Assembly: GCF_012911845.1 (NCBI RefSeq)
Contig: NZ_JAAXCU010000046.1
Location: forward strand, 62,001-126,000
From: Bacillus sp. RO2
Lineage (GTDB): Bacteria; Bacillota; Bacilli; Bacillales; Bacillaceae_I
Direction: 5' to 3'
DNA length: 64,000 bases
Below, in pieces: positions 32,519 through 44,198 of this stretch. Made by a program: the position numbers and the translations under genes. Under the pieces are notes generated by a model. The model saw nothing but the letters and a program-made list of their open reading frames with translations. It made no database searches and had not been told where the DNA came from. Numbering within the stretch: the first letter of the stretch is position 1; each line of letters starts with the position of its first letter.

Positions 32519-33025
32519 CTAAGCACTCAACTCTACAGCCATTCGCTCTTTTAATTTTCTTCTAGCTCTATGGATCTTCGTCTTCACTGTAGCTGGATTC
32601 ATCTCCAAAGCATTAGCGATTTCCCGCTCCTTTAATCCTCTTTCCATTTTAAGAACGAGCAGTTTCTGGTCTTCCTTTGAAAAATCTTCTATTTTTTCAT
32701 CTAGGAGCTCTTTCAACAATTTCGCTTCCACTTCTCCTGCAACATTATGGCCTGCTTCTTTTCCAAGGCTATCTAACACATCTAATTCCATTGGACATCC
32801 ACCAATTTTTCTCTCTCGCCTGATAAAATCAATGGCTGTTCTTGTGGCAATCACGCAAAGCCAGGATCCTACTTTATCACCCTCTTGTAAACTATCCAAC
32901 TTCTTATACGCCTTTATAAAAGTTTCCTGCACATTGTCTTCAGCCAACTGGCGGTCGCGAATAATAGAGAAACTGACGTAAAACAATCTGTCATAATGCA
33001 CATTATACATCGTCGTAAAATCCAC
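32519..33025 (-). CDS. ECF-type RNA polymerase sigma factor
   Basis: A 168-aa sigma factor with region 2 (FYVSFSIIRDRQLAEDNVQETFIKAYKKLDSL, then WLCVIATRTAIDFIRRERK) and region 4 (FSKEDQKLLVLKMERGLKEREIANALEMNPATVKTKIHRARRKLKERM). It starts with GTG at 33025 immediately after the TAG stop of the histidine kinase, with GGTGG as ribosome binding site inside the kinase end, so the two are translationally coupled. No anti-sigma gene is adjacent; the kinase is the next partner in the operon. Targets are unknown. Confidence 0.9.
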   Translation of the reverse strand: MDFTTMYNVHYDRLFYVSFSIIRDRQLAEDNVQETFIKAYKKLDSLQEGDKVGSWLCVIATRTAIDFIRRERKIGGCPMELDVLDSLGKEAGHNVAGEVEAKLLKELLDEKIEDFSKEDQKLLVLKMERGLKEREIANALEMNPATVKTKIHRARRKLKERMAVELSA

Positions 33026-35266
33026 CTATTCCACCACTCTCAAACAGATATTCACTTTAAATAAATCGCCGTCCGTTTCAATATCGAGACTTCCTTCATG
33101 AAGATCGATGATAGATTTTGCAATAGCAAGGCCAAGTCCAGAACCATCTGTATGTCTGGAGGTATCTCCTCTTTTAAAACGTTCGTATAATTCCTCACTT
33201 TGATCATTCAACTCGTATTTTGATACATTTTTAAACGTAATTTTTGCTTTGTTTTCATACTGATGGGCCTGTATATATACTCGAGAGTTTTCCAAGGAGT
33301 ATTTCACGATATTTCCAATTAAGTTATCAAATACTCGCCACATTTTCTGTCCATCTACCATGGCATATAAAGGTTTATCCGTGTTTGCAACACGAAATTG
33401 CAGATTTGATTCCTTTAATGAATCATCATATTCCGCCAGAGCTTGTTGAAGAAGCTGATTTAAATCTACACGCTCTTTAACAAGCTCAATATTTCCACTC
33501 GCCATTTTGGAAACTTCAAATAAATCCTCAATTAGTCCCTTTAAACGTTGTGACTTCCTATCAATAATCTCAAGGTAGGCGGATCGGTCATCAGCATTCA
33601 GGTCGCTTTTCTTCAAAAGCTCCGTATAAGTGATGATGGAGGTTAACGGTGTTCGAAGATCATGGCTGACATTTGTAATCAGCTCCGTTTTCAATCTCTC
33701 ACTTTTTGCCTGCTCGTTTAAAGATACCTTTACCCCTTGATTCAATACATTCAGGTTTGCTGCCATTTTAGCAAGGATGGAATTTCCCTTTACTTCAATT
33801 GGCTCCCCTAATTTACCTAATGCCATCTCCTCTGTTTTGATGGAGATCTTATTGAAATAACCGACACTTTTTACTAAAAGAATGAACGTTGGCACACCAA
33901 TAAATATAGCAAAGAGAAAATATAGCAGGAAGAAAGCTATATCAATAAAGATCATAAAGAAACCAAAGCCTAGTCCAAAGATGATCCCCAGGAGAATGAA
34001 CACTTGGATGCCTGTAGTTGTATTTAGAAATGCTTCCTTTACGATACGGAAGAACTTTTTATACACCTTTTTACAAAATATTAATGCTCTAAGAAGCACA
34101 CTTCTTGTCCATGCTTCCTTAAAATCAGACATATTTCGCATGGTTGCTATCAAATATCTTATTTGGTAGTAAGTTAGTAAACTCATGCATGCTGAGATTA
34201 GAATACTAATTATGAATTCAGTAGCCCATGCTGTTGATAAGCTGTATGTCAATTGATTGATACAATCATGTACCCACATTAGACTGAACAATAATAAAAA
34301 GGTAGAGATTCCCGTCACCGCAATCCTAAGGTCAACCGGAATTTTTCCGTATAGGTTTTGCCACTTCCCAGCTTGTTTTGGCAGAGAAATAATTTTTAAC
34401 ATGGTGACAAACCATAATAATAATACAATCAGTGAACTTATCCCAAGTCTCCAAAACCAAATCCTTTTCTCTTCATAATTAGTTTTAAAAGTCATCAATA
34501 GGCTATCGGATGCAAGTTCTAATGGCACACCAATTTCCCCATTAAAATCACCTCTAACATCCGCCAGTGCTTGGTACAGCCAATCCTCATACGGCCAATT
34601 GTATGAATGAAAATACCTATCTCCATGTATCGTGTAATTAGTAACATATTGCATGTTATTCTCATTGAATAATTGTTCTTTTGAATTAATTTCGGCATCT
34701 GTGTTAGTAAAACTTTCTCCATTTTGTTCAAAAAAGTATAAGAAATCCTTGTTAAATCTGTATGAATCAGAAGTGAAGTTACTCTCATCTTCAAAGTAGG
34801 CTTCCACTATTTTTTCTTTTTCTGCTCTTATTTTCTTCTCTACATGCTCATCACTTGAGAAGTTTTTTTGAATATCTTCTAATTTTGCATCTCTTTCAGC
34901 TACTATCTCTTCTGGTTGCTCGCTTATTTCGCCATCCTCTGCAAGTTGAAGTCGCTCCTCATATTGATAGCGGATGTTATCAAGTTGAGCATCCAATGAA
35001 CCGTATCTATAACGGTGTTCTTCTATTTCTTCCATGGTAACGGTAATTTTTTCTTTTACACTTTCTATTGACACAGTTCCAAGTTCGCCCCTAATTAAAT
35101 AGTTGGCAAATCCGTCAAGCTCACTTTGGAACTCATCTGTTTCAAAATAATTTTTCTGTCCAAATCGATCTAAGTTATAGATAAAATAAAAGCTCCCGCT
35201 TAGCGCACAAACAAAAACTAGTGCCATTAAAAAAGCTATTATTCTATTTCTCCATCTTGTACCCAA
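33026..35266 (-). CDS. Multi-spanning sensor histidine kinase
   Basis: A 746-aa kinase. Helix 1 (residues 8-29) is followed by a large extracellular, glutamate-rich, partly coiled-coil domain (30-265), then several membrane helices (about 272-292, 312-332, 342-365 and 410-460). A HAMP-like linker leads to the dimerisation/phosphoacceptor domain NVSHDLRTPLTS (His535) and a HATPase domain with FDNLIGNIVKYS (N box) and DGSGLGLAIAKSI (G box). It overlaps the response-regulator gene by 23 bp and abuts the sigma-factor gene. The signal is unknown; the big outer domain suggests a cell-envelope stimulus. Confidence 0.92.
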   Translation of the reverse strand: MGTRWRNRIIAFLMALVFVCALSGSFYFIYNLDRFGQKNYFETDEFQSELDGFANYLIRGELGTVSIESVKEKITVTMEEIEEHRYRYGSLDAQLDNIRYQYEERLQLAEDGEISEQPEEIVAERDAKLEDIQKNFSSDEHVEKKIRAEKEKIVEAYFEDESNFTSDSYRFNKDFLYFFEQNGESFTNTDAEINSKEQLFNENNMQYVTNYTIHGDRYFHSYNWPYEDWLYQALADVRGDFNGEIGVPLELASDSLLMTFKTNYEEKRIWFWRLGISSLIVLLLWFVTMLKIISLPKQAGKWQNLYGKIPVDLRIAVTGISTFLLLFSLMWVHDCINQLTYSLSTAWATEFIISILISACMSLLTYYQIRYLIATMRNMSDFKEAWTRSVLLRALIFCKKVYKKFFRIVKEAFLNTTTGIQVFILLGIIFGLGFGFFMIFIDIAFFLLYFLFAIFIGVPTFILLVKSVGYFNKISIKTEEMALGKLGEPIEVKGNSILAKMAANLNVLNQGVKVSLNEQAKSERLKTELITNVSHDLRTPLTSIITYTELLKKSDLNADDRSAYLEIIDRKSQRLKGLIEDLFEVSKMASGNIELVKERVDLNQLLQQALAEYDDSLKESNLQFRVANTDKPLYAMVDGQKMWRVFDNLIGNIVKYSLENSRVYIQAHQYENKAKITFKNVSKYELNDQSEELYERFKRGDTSRHTDGSGLGLAIAKSIIDLHEGSLDIETDGDLFKVNICLRVVE

Positions 35267-35936
35267 TCCCCCATACCACCTTTAAATATCTTGGATTTTT
35301 CGAATCTATCTCTATCTTCTCTCTAATTTTCCTAATATGTACCGCCACTGTATTTTCCGCATTGTAGCCAGGTTCTTTCCATACCCGCTCGTATATATCA
35401 TTGATGGAAAATACCCGACCGGCATTAGTCATCAACAGCTCCACTATTTTGTATTCAATTGGCGTCAACTTGACCGGATCTCCCTGAACTGTTACTTCCT
35501 TCGATTCCTTATCAATGGTCAGGCCGTTCAAATCAATTACTTTCTTGATTCCTTCAAACGTTCCAAGTGTTACATACCTTCTGAGCTGCGATTTCACTCT
35601 CGCGACAAGCTCCATTGGATTAAAAGGCTTTGTTACATAATCATCTGCTCCCATCTGAAGCCCAAGGATTTTATCGGTATCCTCACTTTTTGCGCTTAAA
35701 ATAATGATCGGGATGTTCTTCTCCTCGCGAATTCTGTGCGTCGCAGATATCCCATCGAGCCTTGGTATCATCACATCTAGTAAAATGAGATGCACTTCAT
35801 TTTCATGAAGCATTTCTAACGCTTCCACCCCATCTTGAGCTTTTAAGACCCTAACACCTTCATTTTTCAAATAAATCTCAATCGCATCTCTAATTTCTTT
35901 CTCATCATCTACTACCAATACCGTATAGTTCGCCAT
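35244..35936 (-). CDS. OmpR/PhoB-family response regulator
   Basis: A 230-aa regulator with a receiver domain (VLVVDDEKEIRD acidic pocket, phosphoacceptor Asp54 in LLDVMIPRLDG, ILSAKSE, YVTKPF Lys) and a C-terminal winged helix (PVKLTPIEYKIVELLMTNAGRVFSINDIYERVW, VAVHIRKIREKI). It is the first gene of the three-gene operon with the kinase and the ECF sigma factor. CTTAAG repeats at helical spacing lie 60-100 bp upstream, consistent with autoregulation. Confidence 0.93.
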   Translation of the reverse strand: MANYTVLVVDDEKEIRDAIEIYLKNEGVRVLKAQDGVEALEMLHENEVHLILLDVMIPRLDGISATHRIREEKNIPIIILSAKSEDTDKILGLQMGADDYVTKPFNPMELVARVKSQLRRYVTLGTFEGIKKVIDLNGLTIDKESKEVTVQGDPVKLTPIEYKIVELLMTNAGRVFSINDIYERVWKEPGYNAENTVAVHIRKIREKIEIDSKNPRYLKVVWGIGYKMEK

Positions 35937-35994
35937 TTCTCACCCTTCTCCCACTTACCATTGTTTCTTTATATACACATCATATATGGTAAAT

Positions 35995-36034
35995 CTTAAG
36001 TATTATTGAAGTATTTTCTTAAGAATTTCTTAAG
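35995..36034 (-). promoter_or_regulatory. Phased CTTAAG repeats, candidate response-regulator sites
   Basis: CTTAAG occurs at 35995, 36018 and 36029 (steps 23 and 11, i.e. about two and one helical turns). This is typical for OmpR/PhoB-type tandem binding. A possible TATGAT -10 lies downstream at about 35984-35989 on the minus strand. Confidence 0.5.
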
Positions 36035-36146
36035 TTACTAACCTATTATATAATTGTTGTGAAGTGGGAAACATGGAAACATTAATTTAAATATAAGAAT
36101 TAATCTAAACTTTATTTAGAAGTAAGGTATATTCTGTTTTGTATAA

Positions 36147-36186
36147 AAAAAAGCCACAAAACCCAGTTCAATTGGTTTTGTAGCTT
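36147..36186 (-). terminator. Terminator of the hypothetical gene at 36197
   Basis: A 12-bp stem GCTACAAAACCA-type arms (GCCACAAAACC on the plus strand at 36152 with GGTTTTGTAGC) followed by eight T on the minus strand. Confidence 0.8.
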
Positions 36187-36196
36187 CTTTAGTATC

Positions 36197-36841
36197 TTAT
36201 GTGAGACGAGGTACTTGTTCCCACAACTTGTAAAATTTCTGGAAATTATTATCCTTGTAAGAAATGTTTTCTCCTATTAGCTCTACATAGAAAAACAAAT
36301 CGTCTGTTAGGCTTTCTTCGTTTAAATTAACAGTATATTCCCAAAGTTCTATCTTACTAAATGGAATGTACTCTTTAAACCTCGCTTCACTAATTAGTGA
36401 GTGGCTCTCATTAAAACATACAAATCGAACACTTCTCTTGTTATACGAAGATTTTATCAAAATTGATCCTGTTAGTTTTAGGTGTTGTAAATATAGTAAA
36501 TGATGTTTAATTATTGATTCTTCTAGAACAATATTTCCAAAGCTTCCTCCAATATGATAATCACCTGTTATATAGGAAGAAGAAAGGCTTAATTGAAAAG
36601 TAAGCCCTTCTGCTAATAATCCAGACTGTTTCGTTAACAAGATATCAAACTTGATAACTCTTTGATTACCCATTACCGTTACATTCGTACTATGGACTTT
36701 GTCAAAGTGAGCACCAATTGAATAGATCATCATAGGTTCTTTATTATCCATTGTGCTAATAGGGACGGTTGCATACGCCTCTAATTTATACATGTGATAT
36801 GATAGATCACTAATTTCCGCATGTAGCAGCGCAATTTTCAT
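36197..36841 (-). CDS. Hypothetical protein, 214 aa
   Basis: I do not recognise this protein. It has no signal peptide or membrane segment and looks beta-rich (alternating hydrophobic strands such as NQRVIKFDILLTKQSG, LKLTGSILIKSSYNKRSVRFVCF, FFYVELIGENISY), suggesting a compact beta-sandwich. A GGGGGA site precedes the ATG at 36841. It lies 27 bp downstream of the amylase gene on the same strand with no terminator between, so it may be co-transcribed. Codon use is AT-rich like its surroundings. Confidence 0.7.
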   Translation of the reverse strand: MKIALLHAEISDLSYHMYKLEAYATVPISTMDNKEPMMIYSIGAHFDKVHSTNVTVMGNQRVIKFDILLTKQSGLLAEGLTFQLSLSSSYITGDYHIGGSFGNIVLEESIIKHHLLYLQHLKLTGSILIKSSYNKRSVRFVCFNESHSLISEARFKEYIPFSKIELWEYTVNLNEESLTDDLFFYVELIGENISYKDNNFQKFYKLWEQVPRLT

Positions 36842-36868
36842 TTAATTAATCATCCCCCAGAAGAACTG

Positions 36869-38509
<1,641 letters not shown>

Positions 38510-38661
38510 TCATTGTGCAAACGATGGTATATTTTTCATAGTTGTCCATTTCAAATTTATAATAACATGATGAATTTCTTCCGTGCAACCGTTTTCTTTT
38601 TATTACGAAAATATTGAATCTTTATTCCTATTAGTTATCCTAAGCCAGAATATTTCACAAT

Positions 38662-38687
38662 AAAAAACGCTCCTTATGAGCGTTTTT
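38662..38687. terminator. Terminator after the GH18 gene
   Basis: An AAAAACGCTC/GAGCGTTTTT stem with a 5-nt loop, functional in both directions by its A and T flanks; 46 nt past the GH18 stop. Confidence 0.8.
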
Positions 38688-38733
38688 AGTGATGAATATA
38701 TAGCTTCAATTTATTTAATATTTATTTCTATCT

Positions 38734-40248
38734 CTATCTATTCAATTCTGTATAAATTCGTTCCAATAATACTCTCTCAGGATCCTGACTTAATTCCCAT
38801 ACCATCGCTCCACCTAGTCCTTTATCTTTCAGAAATTTGGTCTTCTTCACTATCGACTCTTCATCATCATAACTAATAAACGTATTGCCATCATAAAGAA
38901 TCGGTACTTCCGTATCTTCTAACCAGTAACGCTTAAATCCGTTCTTATTAATGTAATGCGATTCAAGCTTGGCATAGCTAAACGATGTACCCCATCTAAA
39001 AGACTGATACAGTCCGTTATTAGCAGAATCAGCATTATGGAACACCCTCCCGTAAAAAGGCAATCCCATCACCAGCTTATATGCCGGAACACCGCTTTTC
39101 AAATAGGTTATTATACCGTCTTGAACACTCCACTGCCAACTGAACGCACTATTGGGATCTGGATACAATGGTGCATTCAATCCAGTCAGCTCATCCCATT
39201 CCCCATTGATGTCATAGGTCATCAATTGAATATAATCAACATATTGATGCAGCTCTGCTAATTCCATGTTTGCAGCATGAGACGAACTCGCTCCCGCCGC
39301 GATTGTTAGCAAATACTCCTTGCCATCCTTTTTTTCTTGGTCGTTCAAGGTTTCCCTGATCGTTTTAAGTAAAAGGGTGTAATTACGTTTATCCTCTGGG
39401 CGGTTTATATTATTAGGATGTCCTCCACTCACTGGGTACTCCCAATCCAAATCCACCCCATCAAAGCCATTTTCCAAAATAAATCGTCGCACACTTTCTG
39501 CAAATTTGGCTCTGGAAGCTTCAGTTGCCGCTGCATCAGAAAAGTTCTTCGACCAAGTCCAACCACCAACAGAAATCATCGTTTTCAGATGAGGGTGCTG
39601 TTTCTTTAGCTGTTGCATGTCATTGAAATTTTCATGGTCAATTGCAGGGTCTCCCACAACTATTTCTCCATCGGGTGATATATTAGCAAATGCATAGTTT
39701 ATATGTGTCAGTTTACTAGCATCAATGTTGGCCACGTTAAATCCCGAATAACTGGACCAACCAGCATAATAACCGACCATTTTGTAGTCCGCTTCTGGTA
39801 CTTCTTTATTTTCTACTGTTACCTTTTTCGTTGCTTCCGCCTTATGTCCGGCGCTATCATACACAACGGCTTTCAGTATCTGCTCTCCATTTTCCACGCA
39901 AGGATCGGTGGACCAATTGATAGTGTATGGCGCTTCTGTCTTTTCGCCAATTAAGTAGTCGCCATTGCTAGAGTAATATTCAATTTTAATGATTTCGTTG
40001 TCATCTTTTGCCTCAACTTGAAGTTCTACATCCCCACTTACTACAGAATCATCATTCTCATCTGAAGAAGTATGGGTAAAATTAATAATCTCAGGTGGGT
40101 TGTCGGTTTCCTCCACGACTTCTGGTATCTTTTCTGTAGCCGATTTAGTAGGTACTGACTTTGTAGAATTTATTAAATATATAACTACTGCACTCACAAG
40201 AACCAGTAGAGCCAATAAATATAGCGTAAGTTTCCGTCTAAGTTGCAT
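38734..40248 (-). CDS. GH18 chitinase-like glycosidase with Ig-like domain
   Basis: A 504-aa exported protein. An N-terminal hydrophobic segment (residues 8-27, no clear lipobox) acts as anchor or signal peptide. Residues about 52-147 form an Ig-like beta domain (ELQVEAKDDNEIIKIEYYSS to AEATKKVTVE). The GH18 barrel covers about 155-500, with SVGGWTWSKNF, the catalytic DGVDLDWEYP (acid Glu270) and MTYDINGEWD. Activity on chitin or related N-acetylglucosamine polymers is expected; spore-cortex lytic relatives have LysM domains, which are absent here. Confidence 0.92.
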   Translation of the reverse strand: MQLRRKLTLYLLALLVLVSAVVIYLINSTKSVPTKSATEKIPEVVEETDNPPEIINFTHTSSDENDDSVVSGDVELQVEAKDDNEIIKIEYYSSNGDYLIGEKTEAPYTINWSTDPCVENGEQILKAVVYDSAGHKAEATKKVTVENKEVPEADYKMVGYYAGWSSYSGFNVANIDASKLTHINYAFANISPDGEIVVGDPAIDHENFNDMQQLKKQHPHLKTMISVGGWTWSKNFSDAAATEASRAKFAESVRRFILENGFDGVDLDWEYPVSGGHPNNINRPEDKRNYTLLLKTIRETLNDQEKKDGKEYLLTIAAGASSSHAANMELAELHQYVDYIQLMTYDINGEWDELTGLNAPLYPDPNSAFSWQWSVQDGIITYLKSGVPAYKLVMGLPFYGRVFHNADSANNGLYQSFRWGTSFSYAKLESHYINKNGFKRYWLEDTEVPILYDGNTFISYDDEESIVKKTKFLKDKGLGGAMVWELSQDPERVLLERIYTELNR

Positions 40249-40339
40249 ATTTTGTTACTTCCTCCTAATAAACTGCCTAACTATTATTGTAATATGCTAT
40301 GGGTGGAGGATGTAGCGGTAAATATTAGTTTTCTACACA

Positions 40340-40380
40340 ACAAAAAAATGCCGATCCCATATTTGGAATCGACATTTTTT
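40340..40380 (-). terminator. Terminator of brxB
   Basis: An AATGTCGATTCC/GGGATCGGCATT stem with few mismatches and a 6-nt loop, followed by seven T on the minus strand, 7 nt past the brxB stop. Confidence 0.8.
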
Positions 40381-40386
40381 TAAATC

Positions 40387-40824
40387 TTACAGCTCTTCAC
40401 AATGCTCTTCAAAATACCCTTGTAGCTTTGTGATAACAGACATTGGCGCATGGCCTTCAATTTCGTGTCTTTCTACCATTGTTACAATCTTGCCGTCTTT
40501 TAATAAAGCAAAAGAAGGAGAGGATGGTGGATAGCCTTCGAAATATTCGCGTGCTTTCTCTGTCGCTTCTTTATCTTGACCTGCAAACACAGTAACTAAG
40601 TGTGTTGGACGCTTGTCATAATGCACCGCATGCGTTGCAGCTGGACGAGCAATACCGCCGGCACAACCACAAACAGAGTTAACCATTACAAGTGTCGTCC
40701 CTTTACGTGCAAATGCTTCTTCAACATCTTCTACTGTTCTAAGTTGCTCATAGCCAGCGTTATCCATTTCTTCTCTGGCAGTACGAACAACATCATTCAT
40801 AAACATATTAAAATCGATATTCAT
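40387..40824 (-). CDS. brxB: Bacilliredoxin BrxB (YqiW)
   Basis: A 145-aa thioredoxin-like protein of the BrxA/BrxB (YphP/YqiW) family that removes bacillithiol from S-bacillithiolated proteins. The reactive CGC motif is in [16 protein letters not shown], with [24 protein letters not shown] and [13 protein letters not shown] following, all hallmark segments. Its place between the bkd region and yqjA matches B. subtilis yqiW. Monocistronic, with its own terminator; GAGGTGA lies before the start. Confidence 0.93.
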   Translation of the reverse strand: MNIDFNMFMNDVVRTAREEMDNAGYEQLRTVEDVEEAFARKGTTLVMVNSVCGCAGGIARPAATHAVHYDKRPTHLVTVFAGQDKEATEKAREYFEGYPPSSPSFALLKDGKIVTMVERHEIEGHAPMSVITKLQGYFEEHCEEL

Positions 40825-40964
40825 GTTGTATCACCTCTTCTTAAACTATCTCTATCATACCAATTTTTTTCAAATAAATAAAATAAAAAAGGTTTATTTT
40901 CTAAGTTGGAGGGTATTATACCAGTAGCATCCAGATATCCATACCCCTATACTCCCTAGATGAA

Positions 40965-40994
40965 GGAAAGTGATATGCTCACTTTCCTTTTTTT
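40965..40994 (+). terminator. Plus-strand terminator without an obvious plus-strand gene
   Basis: GGAAAGTGA/TCACTTTCC stem (up to 11 bp) with a 5-nt loop and TTTTTTT only on the plus strand. The nearest genes both lie on the minus strand. It may end a small plus-strand RNA starting in the 40860-40960 region, or serve poorly as the end of the mutase operon. Confidence 0.55.
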
Positions 40995-41005
40995 GTAGCC
41001 CCTTA

Positions 41006-42025
41006 TTATTGTCTGTAACTTGCAATTAACTTCTCCACAGCCAAAGATACTGAAACTTCATCTTTCCCAACTTGCTGCTCAAGAATCGACAACTCTTTTT
41101 TCACCTTTTCATCCTCAAAAAACATCCGCTCTATTTGATCCTTCAACGAAGTATAAAACCAAGTCTTCTTTTGTGCATTCCTTCGCTCTCCAAAAGCTCC
41201 GGAATCCTTCGTGCTTTGCACAAACTCTTGAACGATCTTCCAGGTCTCATCAACATTCACATTATTTAAAGCCGAACAAGTAAATGTCTTCGTTTCCCAT
41301 CCTTCTGTTGCAGGCTGCAAGAAATGAAGGATCTGTTTGTACTCATGAGCTGTTTTATCGGCTCTTTTTTTATTATCTCCATCCGCTTTATTCACGACAA
41401 TCGCATCCACAAGCTCCATAATGCCTTTCTTCATACCTTGAAGCTCATCCCCTGCACCTGTAAGAACAAGCAGTAAGAAGAAATCCACCATATCACGCAC
41501 TATCGCTTCACTTTGTCCCACTCCAACAGTCTCTACTAAAATCACATCATAGCCAGCTGCTTCACATAAAAGAATGCTTTCACGTGTTTTTCTATGAACT
41601 CCACCTAATGTGCCACTTGAAGGAGATGGACGGATAAACGCCTTAGGGTGTCTGGCAAGCTGCTCCATCCTCGTTTTGTCCCCAAGAATACTTCCACCTG
41701 TCTTAGAACTGCTCGGATCGACTGCAAGCACAGCCACTTTATGGCCCTGCTCGCACAAATACAACCCAAACGCTTCAATAAAGGTGCTCTTACCTGCACC
41801 TGGAACGCCGCTAATCCCAATGCGGACAGAGCGACCAGTCAAAGGCATGATCTCTTGTATAATCTCTTGGCTTTTATGAAAATGTCGTGTTGCATTGCTT
41901 TCCACAAGCGTGATAGCTTGAGCGAGGTCAGATCGTACTCCTGCATGGATACCAGTAATGATATCCGCTGTACTCCGCTCCACTTTTTTGAGCACCTTTT
42001 TACGAGGTTTACGCTCTTTAGTCAT
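41006..42025 (-). CDS. meaB: Methylmalonyl-CoA mutase-associated GTPase MeaB
   Basis: A 339-aa G3E-family P-loop GTPase that protects and reactivates adenosylcobalamin-dependent methylmalonyl-CoA mutase. It has Walker [35 protein letters not shown], the [13 protein letters not shown] switch region and the NKADG base-specificity motif. The ATG at 42025 overlaps the mutB stop (ATGACTAA) with GGAAGAG upstream; the ATG at 42052 is possible but has no site. It is the third gene of the mutA-mutB-meaB operon. Confidence 0.93.
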   Translation of the reverse strand: MTKERKPRKKVLKKVERSTADIITGIHAGVRSDLAQAITLVESNATRHFHKSQEIIQEIMPLTGRSVRIGISGVPGAGKSTFIEAFGLYLCEQGHKVAVLAVDPSSSKTGGSILGDKTRMEQLARHPKAFIRPSPSSGTLGGVHRKTRESILLCEAAGYDVILVETVGVGQSEAIVRDMVDFFLLLVLTGAGDELQGMKKGIMELVDAIVVNKADGDNKKRADKTAHEYKQILHFLQPATEGWETKTFTCSALNNVNVDETWKIVQEFVQSTKDSGAFGERRNAQKKTWFYTSLKDQIERMFFEDEKVKKELSILEQQVGKDEVSVSLAVEKLIASYRQ

Positions 42026-44198
42026 GCGTCTCTTCCACTTCTTCATAGCCAAGGCGTTCGTAGATTTCCTCTAGAACTTTTTCGGCGGCACGAGGGATAA
42101 CCGTTCCAGGTCCGAAGATGGCGGATGCACCTTTGCTATATAGAAATTCATAATCCTGTGCTGGGATTACTCCACCTATAACAACGATGATGTCTTCGCG
42201 ATTTAATTTTTTCAGCTCTTCCACAAGTTGTGGAAGAAGTGTTTTATGACCGGCAGCAAGCGAACTGATGCCGATAACATGCACGTCATTTTCCACTGCT
42301 TGCAGCGCGGTTTCTGCAGGTGTTTGGAAAAGAGGTCCAATATCCACATCAAACCCAAGGTCGGCGAACGCAGTTGAGATTACTTTTGCTCCCCTGTCAT
42401 GGCCGTCCTGTCCCATTTTCGCAATCATGATCCTCGGTCTTCTTCCTTCAAGCTCTAGGAATTCCTCAATTTTATCCTTCACGGTCTTCATCTCTTCCTC
42501 ATTGGAAAATTCACTGCTATATACGCCGCTGATAGAGCGGATAACAGCACGATGACGATTAGCAACCTTTTCAATAGCATCTGAAATTTCTCCTAAACTT
42601 GCACGCGCACGGGCAGCGTCAACGGCTAGCTCGAGAAGATTGCCTTTCCCTGTACGTGCCGCATCTGTCAGTGCTTCTAGAGCAGAAACAACTTCTGTTT
42701 CATTTCTATTTTCACGAAGCTCTTGCAAACGATGGATTTGCTTTTTACGAACCTCGGCATTATCAATATCCAAAACATCTATTGCCATATCTTCTTTTTC
42801 CAAACGAAATTTGTTCACACCAATGATGGATTCTTTGCCTGAATCGATTTTTGCTTGACGACGTGCAGATGCCTCTTCTATTCTCATCTTCGGCAATCCA
42901 GTTTCAATCGCTTTTGCCATGCCACCAAGCTCTTCTATTTCTTCAATATGTGCCCAGGCTTTATCAATCAATTCCTTTGTCAAGGTTTCTACATAGTAAG
43001 AACCAGCCCAAGGATCGATTACTTTTGTTATCTCTGTTTCCTCCTGCAAATACAACTGTGTATTACGAGCAATACGGGCGGAAAAGTCCGTTGGTAGTGC
43101 AATGGCTTCATCCAATGCGTTGGTGTGCAAGGATTGTGTATGCCCATTGGCAGCCGCTAAAGCCTCAATGCAGGTACGCGTCACATTATTAAATGGATCC
43201 TGTTCCGTTAAGCTCCATCCAGACGTTTGTGAATGGGTCCTTAAGGCCATCGACTTTGGATTTTGAGGTGCAAACTCCTTCATCATCTTCGCCCAGATAA
43301 ATCGAGCGGCACGCATTTTTGCCACTTCCATAAAAAAGTTCATACCTATTGCCCAGAAGAATGATAGTCTTGGCGCAAACTTATCAATATCAATGCCAGC
43401 TTCCAATCCTGTTCTCACATATTCGAGACCATCTGCAAGCGTATAGGCAAGCTCAATATCCGCCGGTGCTCCTGCTTCTTGCATGTGGTAGCCGGAAATA
43501 CTGATACTATTAAACTTCGGCATATGCTGGGACGTGTAGGCAAAAATATCTCCGATGATTCGCATAGACATCTCAGGTGGATATATATACGTATTACGTA
43601 CCATATATTCTTTTAAAATATCATTCTGAATAGTCCCAGAAAGTTTCTCTGGACTTACCCCTTGTTCCTCAGCGGTAACGATGTAAAACGCCATAATCGG
43701 CAGTACCGCGCCATTCATCGTCATCGACACAGACATTTTATCCAATGGAATTCCATCAAAAAGAACTTTCATATCGAGAATGGAATCAATGGCTACACCA
43801 GCTTTCCCAACATCCCCCTCTACTCGTGGATGATCAGAATCATAGCCTCGGTGCGTCGCAAGGTCAAAGGCAACCGACAACCCTTTTTGCCCCATTTCAA
43901 GGTTTCTTCTGTAGAATGCATTACTCTCCTCTGCTGTTGAAAAACCTGCATACTGACGAATCGTCCATGGACGGTTAACATACATCGTCGGGTAAGGTCC
44001 ACGCACATACGGGGCCATACCAGGAAGAGTTCCCAAGTGATCGGCTCCATCCAAGTCAGCGTCTGTGTAATTAGCCTTCAATTTAATCTGTTCATTTGTT
44101 TCAAAAAATAGTTCTTCCACCGTTTCGTTGGTTAGTGGCACTGTTTGTGCCGTAGTGGTATGTTTATTCAGTGTTTTCGTTGAAAAATCAGGCTTCAT
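42018..44198 (-). CDS. mutB: Methylmalonyl-CoA mutase large (catalytic) subunit
   Basis: A 726-aa adenosylcobalamin-dependent isomerase converting (R)-methylmalonyl-CoA to succinyl-CoA. The N-terminal barrel has [23 protein letters not shown] and [10 protein letters not shown]; the C-terminal B12 domain has the base-off cobalamin motif DGHDRGAK (lower-ligand His) followed by the GxxxxxxGxxxxG-like [14 protein letters not shown] segment. It overlaps mutA by 11 bp and meaB by 8 bp. It receives substrate from the carboxylase/epimerase pair at 8-10 kb. Confidence 0.96.
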   Translation of the reverse strand: MKPDFSTKTLNKHTTTAQTVPLTNETVEELFFETNEQIKLKANYTDADLDGADHLGTLPGMAPYVRGPYPTMYVNRPWTIRQYAGFSTAEESNAFYRRNLEMGQKGLSVAFDLATHRGYDSDHPRVEGDVGKAGVAIDSILDMKVLFDGIPLDKMSVSMTMNGAVLPIMAFYIVTAEEQGVSPEKLSGTIQNDILKEYMVRNTYIYPPEMSMRIIGDIFAYTSQHMPKFNSISISGYHMQEAGAPADIELAYTLADGLEYVRTGLEAGIDIDKFAPRLSFFWAIGMNFFMEVAKMRAARFIWAKMMKEFAPQNPKSMALRTHSQTSGWSLTEQDPFNNVTRTCIEALAAANGHTQSLHTNALDEAIALPTDFSARIARNTQLYLQEETEITKVIDPWAGSYYVETLTKELIDKAWAHIEEIEELGGMAKAIETGLPKMRIEEASARRQAKIDSGKESIIGVNKFRLEKEDMAIDVLDIDNAEVRKKQIHRLQELRENRNETEVVSALEALTDAARTGKGNLLELAVDAARARASLGEISDAIEKVANRHRAVIRSISGVYSSEFSNEEEMKTVKDKIEEFLELEGRRPRIMIAKMGQDGHDRGAKVISTAFADLGFDVDIGPLFQTPAETALQAVENDVHVIGISSLAAGHKTLLPQLVEELKKLNREDIIVVIGGVIPAQDYEFLYSKGASAIFGPGTVIPRAAEKVLEEIYERLGYEEVEETHD

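Noticed and set aside
38511-38530. Second cre site upstream of the amylase gene
   Set aside because: Only the right half matches the consensus; position 2 and others deviate, so it is mentioned but not called.
42026-42052. Longer MeaB start at 42052
   Set aside because: No ribosome binding site, and it would lengthen the overlap with mutB. The ATG at 42025 overlapping the mutB stop is a standard coupling arrangement.
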